A DNA stretch of 17,923 bases. It comes from Azoarcus sp031556475 (GTDB taxonomy: Bacteria; Pseudomonadota; Gammaproteobacteria; Burkholderiales; Rhodocyclaceae). The notes under the pieces are model-generated. The model did no database searches and was not told the DNA's origin. It saw only the letters and a list, made by a program, of their open reading frames with translations. How positions within the stretch are numbered: the first letter of the stretch is position 1; every line of letters begins with the position of its first letter. The stretch lies in assembly GCA_031556475.1 (NCBI GenBank), contig JAVBSY010000017.1:1-17923 (forward strand), read 5' to 3'. A program made the translations under genes and the position numbers. Shown here in pieces: positions 8,093 through 15,218 of the stretch.

Positions 8093-8116
8093 CGGGGGCT
8101 GCTCCAACAGCCTCCG
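8093..8116 (+). terminator. Stem-loop after trxB, no U-tract
   Basis: CGGGGGCTG pairs with CAGCCTCCG over 9 bp (one G-T wobble) around a 6-nt loop, starting 7 nt after the trxB stop. No T-run follows, so it may only attenuate, or protect the 3' end of trxB mRNA, before the downstream gene. Confidence 0.4.
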
Positions 8117-8148
8117 GCAACCCCGGATGCCCTAGCCTCGAAACCACC

Positions 8149-9144
8149 ATGTCTCGCCCACGCGCCAACAACAAAACGCCCCCGTCCCACCCGTTCGACG
8201 CACTAGCGTCGCTTCGCGGCAAAGTACCGAGCGGCAAGAACGGCGGCGCGAAACCGAAGCGCCCGCAGGGCGGCACCAATGCGCCCGATGCAGACGAAGA
8301 CGGCCGCCTGTTCCGCGCCACGGTCGGCGACGTACAGGCACTACCGTCCACCAATCGTGCCGAAATCGAACGCCCCCGCCCCGAGCCACTACCGCGCCGA
8401 CGCGAGGAAAACGCAGAAGGCACAGAAAACGACGCCACGCCCTCCCACCCCGATGCCAGATTGCGCAACGACGACCCCCTAAGCCTGGCCTATGCCGGCG
8501 TCACCCCGCTGCGCGACGATGGCCGGGCGCTGCTCGACACTGCGCTCCACGCCACAACCTCTCTTGCCCACGACATCGACCCGCTGCCGCCAGTTACGAC
8601 ATTCACCGACCCGGCCGAACTTTTTCGTCACGTCGTGCGCAGCGCCACACCCCTCGAGCACAACAACCGCGTCGAACTGCAGCGTCCTGCGCCGGAACCA
8701 AGGCCGGTCAAGCACCAGGCCGACGAACGCGCCGTGCTCGACGAATCGCTCACCACGCCGCTGAGTTTCGAAGACCGTCTCGATACCGGCGACGAAGCCG
8801 CCTTTCTACGCCCCGGCCTGCCTCGCCGGATACTCTCCGATCTGCGCCGGGGGCGCTGGGTACTGCAAGGTGAAATCGACCTGCACGGCTTTACCCGCGA
8901 AGAAGCGCGCCAGGCGCTGGCGGATTTTCTCGCCCTCTGCCTGCAGCAAGGGCGGCGCTGCATCCGGGTCATTCATGGCAAAGGACTGGGGTCGCCCGGC
9001 CGCATCCCCATCTTGAAGCAACTTTCGCGCGGCTGGCTGGCGCAGCGCGAAGAAATTCTCGCCTTCTGCCAGGCCGGACCGCATGACGGCGGCAGCGGTG
9101 CGCTACTGGTACTGATGCGCGCAACCAACGGCTCCCGTCAGTAA
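8149..9144 (+). CDS. Smr-domain protein with long repeated N-terminal extension
   Basis: The 331-aa protein ends in a Smr domain (about 241-323) with the signature IDLHGFT (243-249), HGKGLGS (276-282) and a final GGSGALLVL (315-322). The family includes E. coli SmrB, which cuts mRNA at collided ribosomes, and the MutS2 C-terminal domain, a nuclease or DNA-binding module. Typical proteobacterial stand-alone Smr proteins are near 180-230 aa, so this one is longer. The extra N-terminal part holds two related segments: LFRATVGDVQALPSTNRAEI... with RPRPEP (54-81) and LFRHVVRSATPLEHNNRVEL... with RPAPEP (159-185). Between them lies a third, weaker echo (YAGVTPLRDDGRALLD, 115-130). Residues 1-110 are rich in Pro, Arg and Glu and probably disordered. 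The start at 8149 has no clear ribosome site, so coupling to trxB or a later start is possible. Confidence 0.88.
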   Translation: MSRPRANNKTPPSHPFDALASLRGKVPSGKNGGAKPKRPQGGTNAPDADEDGRLFRATVGDVQALPSTNRAEIERPRPEPLPRRREENAEGTENDATPSHPDARLRNDDPLSLAYAGVTPLRDDGRALLDTALHATTSLAHDIDPLPPVTTFTDPAELFRHVVRSATPLEHNNRVELQRPAPEPRPVKHQADERAVLDESLTTPLSFEDRLDTGDEAAFLRPGLPRRILSDLRRGRWVLQGEIDLHGFTREEARQALADFLALCLQQGRRCIRVIHGKGLGSPGRIPILKQLSRGWLAQREEILAFCQAGPHDGGSGALLVLMRATNGSRQ

Positions 9145-9186
9145 AAACAAAAGGCGGTCCGCCGGTAAAACGCCACCGGCGCCGCC
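9144..9186 (-). terminator. Intrinsic terminator of nadE-glnB
   Basis: On the minus strand a GC-rich stem (GGCGG and CGCCGGT arms at 9182-9186/9153-9157 and 9175-9181/9160-9166, with a 2-nt bulge and an 8-nt loop) is followed by TTTTGTTTTT. It starts 20 nt after the glnB stop, as expected for a rho-independent terminator. The smr gene ends on its other side, so read-through from the right strand may also be hindered, although no T-run follows in that direction. Confidence 0.85.
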
Positions 9187-9206
9187 TCGAACAAACCTCG
9201 CACGAA

Positions 9207-9545
9207 TCAAATCGCGTTGTTGCCCGTTTCTCCGGTCCGAATACGCACCACCTGCTCGACCGACGTAACGAAAATCTTGCCGTCGCCGATCTTGCCGGTA
9301 CGAGCGGCCTTGATCACGGCCTCCACCGCCTGCTCCACCATCTCGTCGCTCACCACCACCTCGACCTTGATCTTGGGCAGAAAATCGACCACATACTCGG
9401 CACCACGATACAGCTCGGTATGCCCCTTCTGGCGGCCAAAGCCCTTCACCTCGGTCACGGTCAAACCACTGATGCCCACTTCCGACAAGGCTTCGCGGAC
9501 TTCGTCCAGCTTGAACGGTTTGACAATGGCTTCCACTTTCTTCAC
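9207..9545 (-). CDS. glnB: Nitrogen regulatory protein P-II
   Basis: PII is the trimeric 2-oxoglutarate/ATP/ADP sensor that controls GlnE, NtrB and other partners according to nitrogen status. From the GTG at 9545 the protein is exactly 112 aa, the standard PII length. The frame is open 23 codons further upstream, but the GTG is preceded by GAGGAG at good spacing and KKVEAIVKPFKLDEVREAL is the family N-terminus. The T-loop reads GFGRQKGHTELYRGAEYVVDF, with the uridylylation tyrosine at position 51. The Walker-like ATP loop KAARTGKIGDGKIFV (102 region shifted to about 83-97) and the C-terminal RIRTGETGNNAI are intact. It lies 65 nt downstream of nadE on the same strand. I cannot tell glnB from glnK by sequence alone; no amtB is adjacent, which favours glnB. 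Confidence 0.95.
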   Translation of the reverse strand: MKKVEAIVKPFKLDEVREALSEVGISGLTVTEVKGFGRQKGHTELYRGAEYVVDFLPKIKVEVVVSDEMVEQAVEAVIKAARTGKIGDGKIFVTSVEQVVRIRTGETGNNAI

Positions 9546-9570
9546 AACGCTCTCCTCGTCCGAAACGACA

Positions 9571-9598
9571 CGCGCCGCCCAAGGATATGGACGGCGCG
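9571..9598 (-). other. Hairpin in the nadE-glnB gap
   Basis: CGCGCCG (9571-9577) and CGGCGCG (9592-9598) are perfect 7-bp arms around a 14-nt loop, between the nadE stop and the glnB ribosome site. No T-run follows on the minus strand. It could lower read-through or mark an RNA-processing point that changes the NadE:PII ratio; this is inference only. Confidence 0.35.
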
Positions 9599-9610
9599 CC
9601 TGACACTCAC

Positions 9611-11227
9611 TCAATATTCCTCTTTATAGCGCGATGTTATCGGATAACGCCAATCCCGGCCGAACCCGCACCGCGTCACGCGAATACCGACCGGTGCCTG
9701 ACGGCGCTTGTACTCGTTGCGCTTGAGCATGGCCACCACGCGCCGCACCTCGGCTTCCGGATAACCGCGAGCAACGATCCTGCGCGGCGGCTCATTACGC
9801 TCCATATAGGCCTCGATGATGGCGTCGAGCACCTCGTAAGGCGGCAGGCTATCCTGATCCTTCTGATCCGGCTTCAACTCCGCCGACGGCGGCCGCTCGA
9901 TGATGTTGTCCGGTATCACCGCACCCACTGTATTGCGCCACGTGGAAAGCCGATAGACGAACGTCTTGTACACATCCTTCAGCACCGCGAAACCGCCCGC
10001 CATATCGCCATACAGCGTAGCGTACCCCGTCGCCATCTCGCTCTTGTTGCCGGTGGTGAGCACAATCGCGCCTGTCTTGTTCGACAACGCCATCAAAATC
10101 ATGCCGCGAATGCGGCTTTGCACATTCTCCTCCGTCGCATCGGCGGACAAACCCGCGAACTGCGCGGCAAGCAACCCGTCGAACACCCGCATTGCCGGCT
10201 CGATGGGGATTTCGTCATAACGCACGCCGAGCCGCCGCACCATCTCGCGCGAATCGTCCAAACTCATCTGCGCCGTATAAGGCGAAGGCAACATCACCGC
10301 CCGCACCCGCTCCGGCCCGAGCGCATCGACCGCCACCGCCAGCGTCAATGCCGAATCGATACCACCCGACATACCGATGATCGCACCGGGAAAACCGTTC
10401 TTGTCCAGATAATCGCGCACCCCGAGCTTCAAAGCCTCATAAACCTCGGCCTCGATCGCCCGCGCCGGCACGCGCAGATCGGAAACCCACTGCCCGCCCT
10501 CGAAACGAACGATATCGAAACGCTCCTCGAACGCGGCTGCCTGATACACCACGCCCCCATCCCGGTCGAGCGCAAAAGACGCACCGTCGAACACCAATTC
10601 GTCCTGGCCACCGACCAGGTTGCAATACAGCGTCGGCAACCCTGTCTCGGCCACCCGCTCGCGCAGCGCCCGATAACGCTCCTCCTGCTTGTTCATGTGA
10701 TAAGGAGACGCATTGAGCGACAGCAGCAATGCCGCCCCGGCCTCCCGCGCCGCCCGTGCCGGCCCGGCCTCCCACACGTCCTCGCAGATATTCACGCCGA
10801 TGCGCACGCCTTTCAGCTCGAACACGCAAGACTCCGTTCCCGGCTCGAAGTAACGCTCCTCATCGAACACCTCGACGTTCGGCAACAACTGCTTGCGGTA
10901 CGTCGCCAGCACATGCCCGTCACGGATCACCAGCGCGGCATTGAACCGCCGCCCGCCATGTTCCTCCGGGTAGCCGAACACCACGCAAACCTCACCCGTC
11001 GCGGCGGCGATGCGCTCGATCTCACACGCGCAGGCACGGTAAAAATCCGGCCGCAGCAACAAATCCTCCGGCGGATAGCCGGACAACGCCAGCTCGGGCG
11101 CCAACACCAGATCGGCGCCAGCGGCACGTGCCCGCCCGATCGCCTCGATGATCCGGTCGGCATTTGCCGAAAGATCGCCTACCGTACAGTTGAGTTGAGC
11201 GACGGCAATGGAAAGTGAAGTATTCAT
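9611..11227 (-). CDS. nadE: Glutamine-dependent NAD+ synthetase
   Basis: This enzyme makes NAD from deamido-NAD, ATP and ammonia drawn from glutamine. The 538-aa protein has an N-terminal nitrilase-type glutaminase domain (1-260) with the expected catalytic Glu45 (APELALSGYPPEDLL), Lys112 (YRKQLLPN) and Cys148 (VNICEDVWE). The C-terminal NAD synthase domain (265-538) has the ATP-pyrophosphatase P-loop SGGIDSALT (287-295) and TTGNKSEMATGYATLYGDMAGG. It belongs to the bacterial two-domain NadE2 type (about 540 aa), not the 275-aa ammonia-only type. The start ATG is 11227. No Shine-Dalgarno is visible and a TATAGT lies at 11236-11241, so the transcript may have almost no leader. glnB follows on the same strand. 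Work on Azospirillum, recalled from memory, reported direct control of this NadE type by PII, which makes the pairing meaningful. Confidence 0.96.
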   Translation of the reverse strand: MNTSLSIAVAQLNCTVGDLSANADRIIEAIGRARAAGADLVLAPELALSGYPPEDLLLRPDFYRACACEIERIAAATGEVCVVFGYPEEHGGRRFNAALVIRDGHVLATYRKQLLPNVEVFDEERYFEPGTESCVFELKGVRIGVNICEDVWEAGPARAAREAGAALLLSLNASPYHMNKQEERYRALRERVAETGLPTLYCNLVGGQDELVFDGASFALDRDGGVVYQAAAFEERFDIVRFEGGQWVSDLRVPARAIEAEVYEALKLGVRDYLDKNGFPGAIIGMSGGIDSALTLAVAVDALGPERVRAVMLPSPYTAQMSLDDSREMVRRLGVRYDEIPIEPAMRVFDGLLAAQFAGLSADATEENVQSRIRGMILMALSNKTGAIVLTTGNKSEMATGYATLYGDMAGGFAVLKDVYKTFVYRLSTWRNTVGAVIPDNIIERPPSAELKPDQKDQDSLPPYEVLDAIIEAYMERNEPPRRIVARGYPEAEVRRVVAMLKRNEYKRRQAPVGIRVTRCGFGRDWRYPITSRYKEEY

Positions 11228-11669
11228 GGAGCGGAACTATACCTGTCCGGCCCAACCATCCAAACCGCTGATGTCGCGCTAGTCTTCAACGCTCTCACGC
11301 CCTGCATGGGCAAACCCCGGCCGCGATGACCAGCTCGGCCACCCGCTTCTTCAAAACACCAAACCAGCGGATCGTATCCGTCGCAGGAGAGCCCATCAGT
11401 CACAGATGTGTCCTAACCCACCTGCTTCGGGAGGGCGACGCTCTGTTCGGCCAGGAGCCATTTCCTCACGATGAATTTTCTTGCGGAAACTTTGCCAAGA
11501 AACCAACACCACGTCCGACCCTGGCTTGGCCGAACACACCACAAGTGCAAACTGCTGCGGATGCTCGCTGCCCAACCATACCGAATACCGACATTGCATT
11601 CAGAAGCGAGCAACTTCAGTCCCCACACAGGAAAGGAGGAGATGAGATCGCCCTATATCCGTGAAAAAA

Positions 11670-11699
11670 TGGGCACTATTCCAGAAAGATATTTATAAT
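11670..11699 (+). promoter_or_regulatory. Candidate sigma-70 promoter of the PEP-CTERM gene
   Basis: TGGGCA (11670-11675, 4 of 6 matches to TTGACA), an 18-nt spacer and a perfect TATAAT (11694-11699). It would give a leader of about 178 nt containing the inverted repeat at 11754-11791. I looked for a sigma-54 site (GG and GC elements 10 nt apart) in this region and did not find a good one. Confidence 0.4.
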
Positions 11700-11753
11700 A
11701 CACTGGCTTATTTTAAACGAGCCGAGCCGATTATTTGGAATTGGCATTCTTTC

Positions 11754-11791
11754 AACGCATATCGATTGAAAATTTCTATTCAATATGCGTT
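11754..11791 (+). repeat. Inverted repeat in the leader of the PEP-CTERM gene
   Basis: Left arm AACGCATAT then TGAA, right arm TTCA then ATATGCGTT, giving 13 bp with a 4-nt bulge (CGAT, 11763-11766) and an 8-nt loop (11771-11778). It is 93 nt before the start codon. No T-run follows, so it is more likely a regulator-binding dyad or an RNA structure than a terminator. Confidence 0.55.
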
Positions 11792-11883
11792 GTGAGAACC
11801 GATTTACCGGATCGTGCATTCTCGATAGTGCCTGCCCCGCTATGGGTTCGAACAGAACTGGCAAACCATAAAGGACATCATCA

Positions 11884-12807
11884 ATGAAGAAAACGATTGT
11901 TGCCGCTACCATGACGGCATTGTTTGGCTTTTCCGGCGCGTCTCATGCCGGCTTGGTCACCAGCGATCTGACCAGCGGCCTGACCGCGCTGGATCTGGTT
12001 AACTCCCTGCTGGGCAGCAACAGCGGAATCACCGTTTCCAACGTGCAGTACATTGGCGCCAATTCTGCATCCGGCCTGTTCTCCGGCGGTTCCGGCATCA
12101 TCGGTTTCGATGGCGGGGTCGTCATGACCAGCGGCGATGCCTCGTTTGTCACCGGCCCGAACAATCACGCCGGCTACTCCGTGAACAACGGCGCCCCCGG
12201 GGACAGCATACTGACGAGCATCATCGGTATTAACACCAACAACGCGTCGGTGCTGTCTTTCGACTTCATTCCAACCAGCGATTTCGTCCAGTTCAGCTAC
12301 GTATTCGGATCGGAAGAATATAACCAATACACCAACTCTCAGTTCAACGACGTTTTTGCATTCTTGGTCAATGGCATCAATTACGCGCTGGTTCCCGGCA
12401 CCAACAGCCCGGTTGCGATCAACACCGTCAATTGCGGCGGCCCAACCGGTGCAGGGCAACCGGCGAATCACGTCAACGAAAGCAACTGCCAGTATTTCCG
12501 CGACAATCCAACCAGCAACCCCACCATCGACACACAGTTGAATGGTCTGACGACGGTATTCACGCTGATCGCCCCTGTGACTGCGGGCGTAGTCAATACG
12601 ATGTACCTCGCCATCGCCGACGCTTCCGACACATCCCTGGACTCCGCCGTATTCATCAAGGGTGGCAGCTTCTCCGGTTGCGGCGGTATAGGTCAGCCCG
12701 CCTGCGGCGGCAATGCGATTCCTGAGCCAGCCGGCCTCGCTTTGCTCGGAATCGGCGCATTGGGACTTGGTCTGCGCAGAAAATCCACCAGCCGTAAAAC
12801 GGCATAA
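11884..12807 (+). CDS. PEP-CTERM protein with choice-of-anchor-L type domain
   Basis: An exported protein of 307 aa. Residues 1-22 form a signal peptide ending SHA. The C-terminus is a PEP-CTERM sorting signal: PEP at 280-282, a hydrophobic stretch (284-296) and a basic tail RRK (298-300) with further Lys and Arg. The body (about 28-262) resembles the choice-of-anchor-L domain: GFDGGVVMTSGD, SFDFIPTSDFVQFSYVFGSEEYNQY, FNDVFAFLVNG and DTSLDSAVFIKGGSF. Proteins of this type are sorted by exosortase and are usually linked to exopolysaccharide or biofilm matrix; their exact function is unknown. Cysteines 184/202 and 266/274 might pair. AAGGA lies 8 nt before the ATG. The gene stands alone, with a long AT-rich leader before it and a strong hairpin after it, so it is probably monocistronic. 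No exosortase gene is in the window. Confidence 0.9.
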   Translation: MKKTIVAATMTALFGFSGASHAGLVTSDLTSGLTALDLVNSLLGSNSGITVSNVQYIGANSASGLFSGGSGIIGFDGGVVMTSGDASFVTGPNNHAGYSVNNGAPGDSILTSIIGINTNNASVLSFDFIPTSDFVQFSYVFGSEEYNQYTNSQFNDVFAFLVNGINYALVPGTNSPVAINTVNCGGPTGAGQPANHVNESNCQYFRDNPTSNPTIDTQLNGLTTVFTLIAPVTAGVVNTMYLAIADASDTSLDSAVFIKGGSFSGCGGIGQPACGGNAIPEPAGLALLGIGALGLGLRRKSTSRKTA

Positions 12808-12821
12808 CGCGTTTGCCACTA

Positions 12822-12857
12822 GCGCGGGCTGCTTCCTCGGAAAGAAGCAGCCCGCGC
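12822..12857 (+). terminator. Strong hairpin downstream of the PEP-CTERM gene
   Basis: A perfect 13-bp stem (GCGCGGGCTGCTT with AAGCAGCCCGCGC) around a 10-nt loop, starting 14 nt after the stop codon. No T-run follows on either strand. Its position argues for a 3'-end function such as termination with help or mRNA protection. Between here and 13021 I see only a small CCCCT/AGGGG dyad (about 12969-12984). Confidence 0.65.
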
Positions 12858-13021
12858 CGCAAATCCAAAGCCTGTCATCGACCTGATCGAACCTTGATGG
12901 CGACAGGTAGCATCAGACGAACAAAAACAATGCAGTACAAACCGCCCCAATCTTCCGGACACATTCTCCCCTCACGATAGGGGCCAGAAAAACGACCTCA
13001 ACCGGCGCGCCAGACAAGTGG

Positions 13022-14167
13022 CTAAACGAAACGCAACGTGATCAGCAGTACTTCCGACCGGCCGACCGTGCGCACCGGCGGGCCCCAAGTGCCGCCGCCT
13101 CCCGATACCCAGTAATTCGTCGCGCCGCGCCGGGAGGGGCCGTAGGCGTTTTCGTAGAGTGCGCCGACGACGAAGTTGGCCGGAAAGAGTTGTCCATTGT
13201 GCGTGTGTCCGGAGAGTTGCAGCAGTGCGCCTGCCTGTTCCGCCTCTTCGAGATGAAATGGCTGATGATCGAGCAGGATGAATGGCAGGCGGCGCTGTTC
13301 GCCGGGTACGGTCGCCATGAGATCGGGCAACTCGGCACGGTGTTTGCCGTTGAAGCGCTCGATCGAGCGGTCGTCGCGCCCAACGAGCAGGACTTTTCCA
13401 CCCGGCGCGGCCCAGCCGTCGCGCAGCATGCGGATGCCGCTTCGTTCCAGGATTCTCACACTCCGCTCGGCGTCACCGGCGATGTATTCGTGGTTGCCGA
13501 GAATGCCCCACACGCCCAGCGGCGGAGATAGGCGCGCGAGCGTGGTTTTCATCGCTTCCTCGTCAAGACCAGGGAAATCGTCGATGACATCGCCGAGAAA
13601 CAGCACGAGATCGGGATGGCGCGGTTCGATGAGGCCGACCAGTTTGTCGAAATGCGCGGCGGAGACGACACGCCCGAGGTGGATGTCGGAAATCGCGGCG
13701 ACAGTCAACGTATCGGGCGGCGACGCAAAACCTGCACGGGGAACGGAAATCTCGATTTCACGCAGTACTGGCCAGCGGGTATTGACCCAGCCGGCAAGGC
13801 AGATCAGCAACGCGCCGCCGGCGATTGCCGCGCAGGCTGCGTAGCGGATGGCAGGCGCACCATCGATGAGTTGCGGGAACCAATAAAAGACCCGGTTCAG
13901 CAAGCGGAACAGATCGACGGCTAGCAGCAGCAAAAACGCATACAGCGCCAGACCAATCCAGAAGGAACCGGCGAAGGCGAACGTTCTTTCCAGGATGCCG
14001 TTGCCGTCGGACATGCGCGACAGGGGATAGGCGGAAAGCAGGAGCACCGGCACCAGACAGAAAACGACGCGGAAGACTCCCGCGCCCTGCAGGGCGAAAA
14101 AAAGACGGCCTATCAGCCAGAAGTTGGCGAGGAAATAAACCGCGAGAATGACGAGAAAGGTAGGCAT
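13022..14167 (-). CDS. Membrane-anchored metallophosphoesterase
   Basis: A 381-aa protein with four hydrophobic segments in the N-terminal 130 residues (about 3-25, 32-48, 66-88 and 108-127), followed by a calcineurin-like metallophosphoesterase domain (about 152-375). All metal-binding motifs are visible: DIH (161-163), GDVIDD (192-197), GNHE (224-227), the LLDHQP histidine (301) and GHTHNGQ (320-326). The layout is that of the YkuE/YaeI group, whose tested members act on UDP-diacylglucosamine or related phospholipid-linked substrates; that substrate is not established here. The domain most likely faces the periplasm or the membrane surface. The ATG at 14167 lacks a clear ribosome site. There is no obvious operon partner other than a doubtful 77-codon frame just upstream. 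Confidence 0.92.
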   Translation of the reverse strand: MPTFLVILAVYFLANFWLIGRLFFALQGAGVFRVVFCLVPVLLLSAYPLSRMSDGNGILERTFAFAGSFWIGLALYAFLLLLAVDLFRLLNRVFYWFPQLIDGAPAIRYAACAAIAGGALLICLAGWVNTRWPVLREIEISVPRAGFASPPDTLTVAAISDIHLGRVVSAAHFDKLVGLIEPRHPDLVLFLGDVIDDFPGLDEEAMKTTLARLSPPLGVWGILGNHEYIAGDAERSVRILERSGIRMLRDGWAAPGGKVLLVGRDDRSIERFNGKHRAELPDLMATVPGEQRRLPFILLDHQPFHLEEAEQAGALLQLSGHTHNGQLFPANFVVGALYENAYGPSRRGATNYWVSGGGGTWGPPVRTVGRSEVLLITLRFV

Positions 14168-14182
14168 GATCGGTTGATATGG

Positions 14183-14416
14183 TCAAAAACGGAAAACGCA
14201 GCCGTGATTCGCGACGAAGCCAAAATGCAGAACCAGCCAGAACGACGCCACGACGAACGCAAACGCCAGAAAGCACGGGCACAGCCAGGAAACCCGGCAT
14301 TCTCGCGCAGAAAATAAAAAAACCGGCGATGCCCACGCCAGCTTGTGGCAAAGCACGATGCTGTCGACGCCGATGTAGGACGCGCCGCCGACGCTGAGAT
14401 AGGCGACCAGTTGCAC
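14183..14416 (-). CDS. Doubtful small membrane protein, 77 codons
   Basis: A frame starting at GTG 14416 and ending 15 nt before the metallophosphoesterase start encodes a hydrophobic 77-residue peptide with two possible membrane segments (around GVDSIVLCHKLAWASPVFLF and AFAFVVASFWLVLHF). No ribosome site precedes the GTG, and a stop codon lies 10 codons upstream, so there is no better start. It is recorded because composition and position fit a co-transcribed small membrane protein. It may equally be chance or a decayed gene. Confidence 0.25.
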   Translation of the reverse strand: MQLVAYLSVGGASYIGVDSIVLCHKLAWASPVFLFSARECRVSWLCPCFLAFAFVVASFWLVLHFGFVANHGCVFRF

Positions 14417-15218
14417 GCAAAAGCAGGCGCGAGCATGGCGGCGCTAGTGCAGATGGCATCTGAAAGGCCACACAGACAAAAAGGCGGAACAAACGCGGAA
14501 GACGAGAAAAGAACGCCACCGGAGGCATTCCATTCCGTACTTTTCTTCGCTCTGCCCATTTCGTCATAATTTTCAGCTCGGTAGCCCGCGCATTGTTCCC
14601 CAAGTTATCCCAGGTGTTCAACACGTTGGAGCGCCCTCCGCCAACCCGGTACTTTTTCCGCCAGCCGATGAAGCATGCTGAATGGCAAGCAATGGATTCC
14701 GGCCTGCTCATGCGTCCTGTACGTCTTTCACCAATGCGGGTTACGCATCATGAATGAACAATTTTTTATGGGAAATCTTGAAGCAAGATACTCATATCCG
14801 ATTCCATCGAACAATTTCAAAAAATATTTCAGATCCCTTCTTCTGGCAAAACCCGATAGCTGTAATTCGGGGCATAAACGGATGTCTGTCACCTTTTTCA
14901 CCCCCGGCTGGTCACATGCCGCCAACCATACTGACCGTCGGACTCAAACGAATGACTTCCGCAAAAGCCAGGGAATTGCCGAAGAACTCACCCTTTTCCT
15001 GCCAAATCTTAAACGCAATTCCAAAAACCACGACGCTGCCGCATACGCAAAAAGCACGCAAACAATATAAAAAAACCAACCCTTCAAATTGGGCAGCGAT
15101 CGCGGAACCGGGTCAGGCAGTGGGTGTCAACGGCAAACCGCATCGCTCCGAATGAAATATCCGGCCAGCGCGGTTTGCAATGCCTCCTTCGATCTGCGCG
15201 ACATTCTGGAGAATTTCC
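14417..15218. other. Gene-poor, partly AT-rich region before glsA
   Basis: About 800 bp with no convincing gene. Frames of up to 130 codons (for example 14675-15070 and 14754-15155 on the plus strand) overlap each other in different phases, have no clear ribosome sites and give unrecognisable proteins. From about 14740 to 15100 the DNA is visibly richer in A and T than the rest of the window. The inverted repeat and ribosome site of glsA lie at the right end. I saw no RNA gene or transposon end here. Confidence 0.5.
15133..15178 (+). repeat. Inverted repeat upstream of glsA
   Basis: Perfect 9-bp arms GCAAACCGC (15133-15141) and GCGGTTTGC (15170-15178) are separated by 28 nt and end 40 nt before the glsA start. 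The spacing is long for a single protein dimer but fits two half-sites, or an RNA stem that ends just before the ribosome site (GGAG, 15208-15211). Confidence 0.5.

Larger units (their letters stand above)
11228..11883. other. Gene-free region between nadE and the PEP-CTERM gene
   Basis: About 650 bp without a convincing gene. Open frames of 60-112 codons at 11326-11664 (plus) and 11396-11628 (minus) overlap one another, lack ribosome sites and give no recognisable protein. From about 11640 the sequence becomes AT-rich and holds a promoter candidate, an inverted repeat and the ribosome site of the next gene. The 11290-11640 part could be decayed coding DNA, but I could not identify a parent gene. 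Confidence 0.5.

Noticed and set aside
7114..8190. 358-codon frame opposite trxB
   Set aside because: Gly/Ala/Val-rich shadow of the trxB coding strand; no family similarity.
9587..11218. 543-codon open frame on the plus strand
   Set aside because: Antisense to nadE, with the same His/Arg-rich shadow composition and no start signal.
11670..11760. Sigma-54 promoter upstream of the PEP-CTERM gene
   Set aside because: TTGGCATTC-type words occur, but the GC element at -12 with correct spacing is missing.
11841..11856. GGGTTCGAAC, similar to a tRNA T-arm, as a possible second attachment site
   Set aside because: The match to the tRNA-Leu T-arm covers only the universal GTTCGA core. Flanking bases differ, and no acceptor-stem sequence follows.
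11881..12819. 312-codon frame opposite the PEP-CTERM gene
   Set aside because: The plus-strand protein has a signal peptide, ribosome site, domain and sorting signal; the antisense frame has none.
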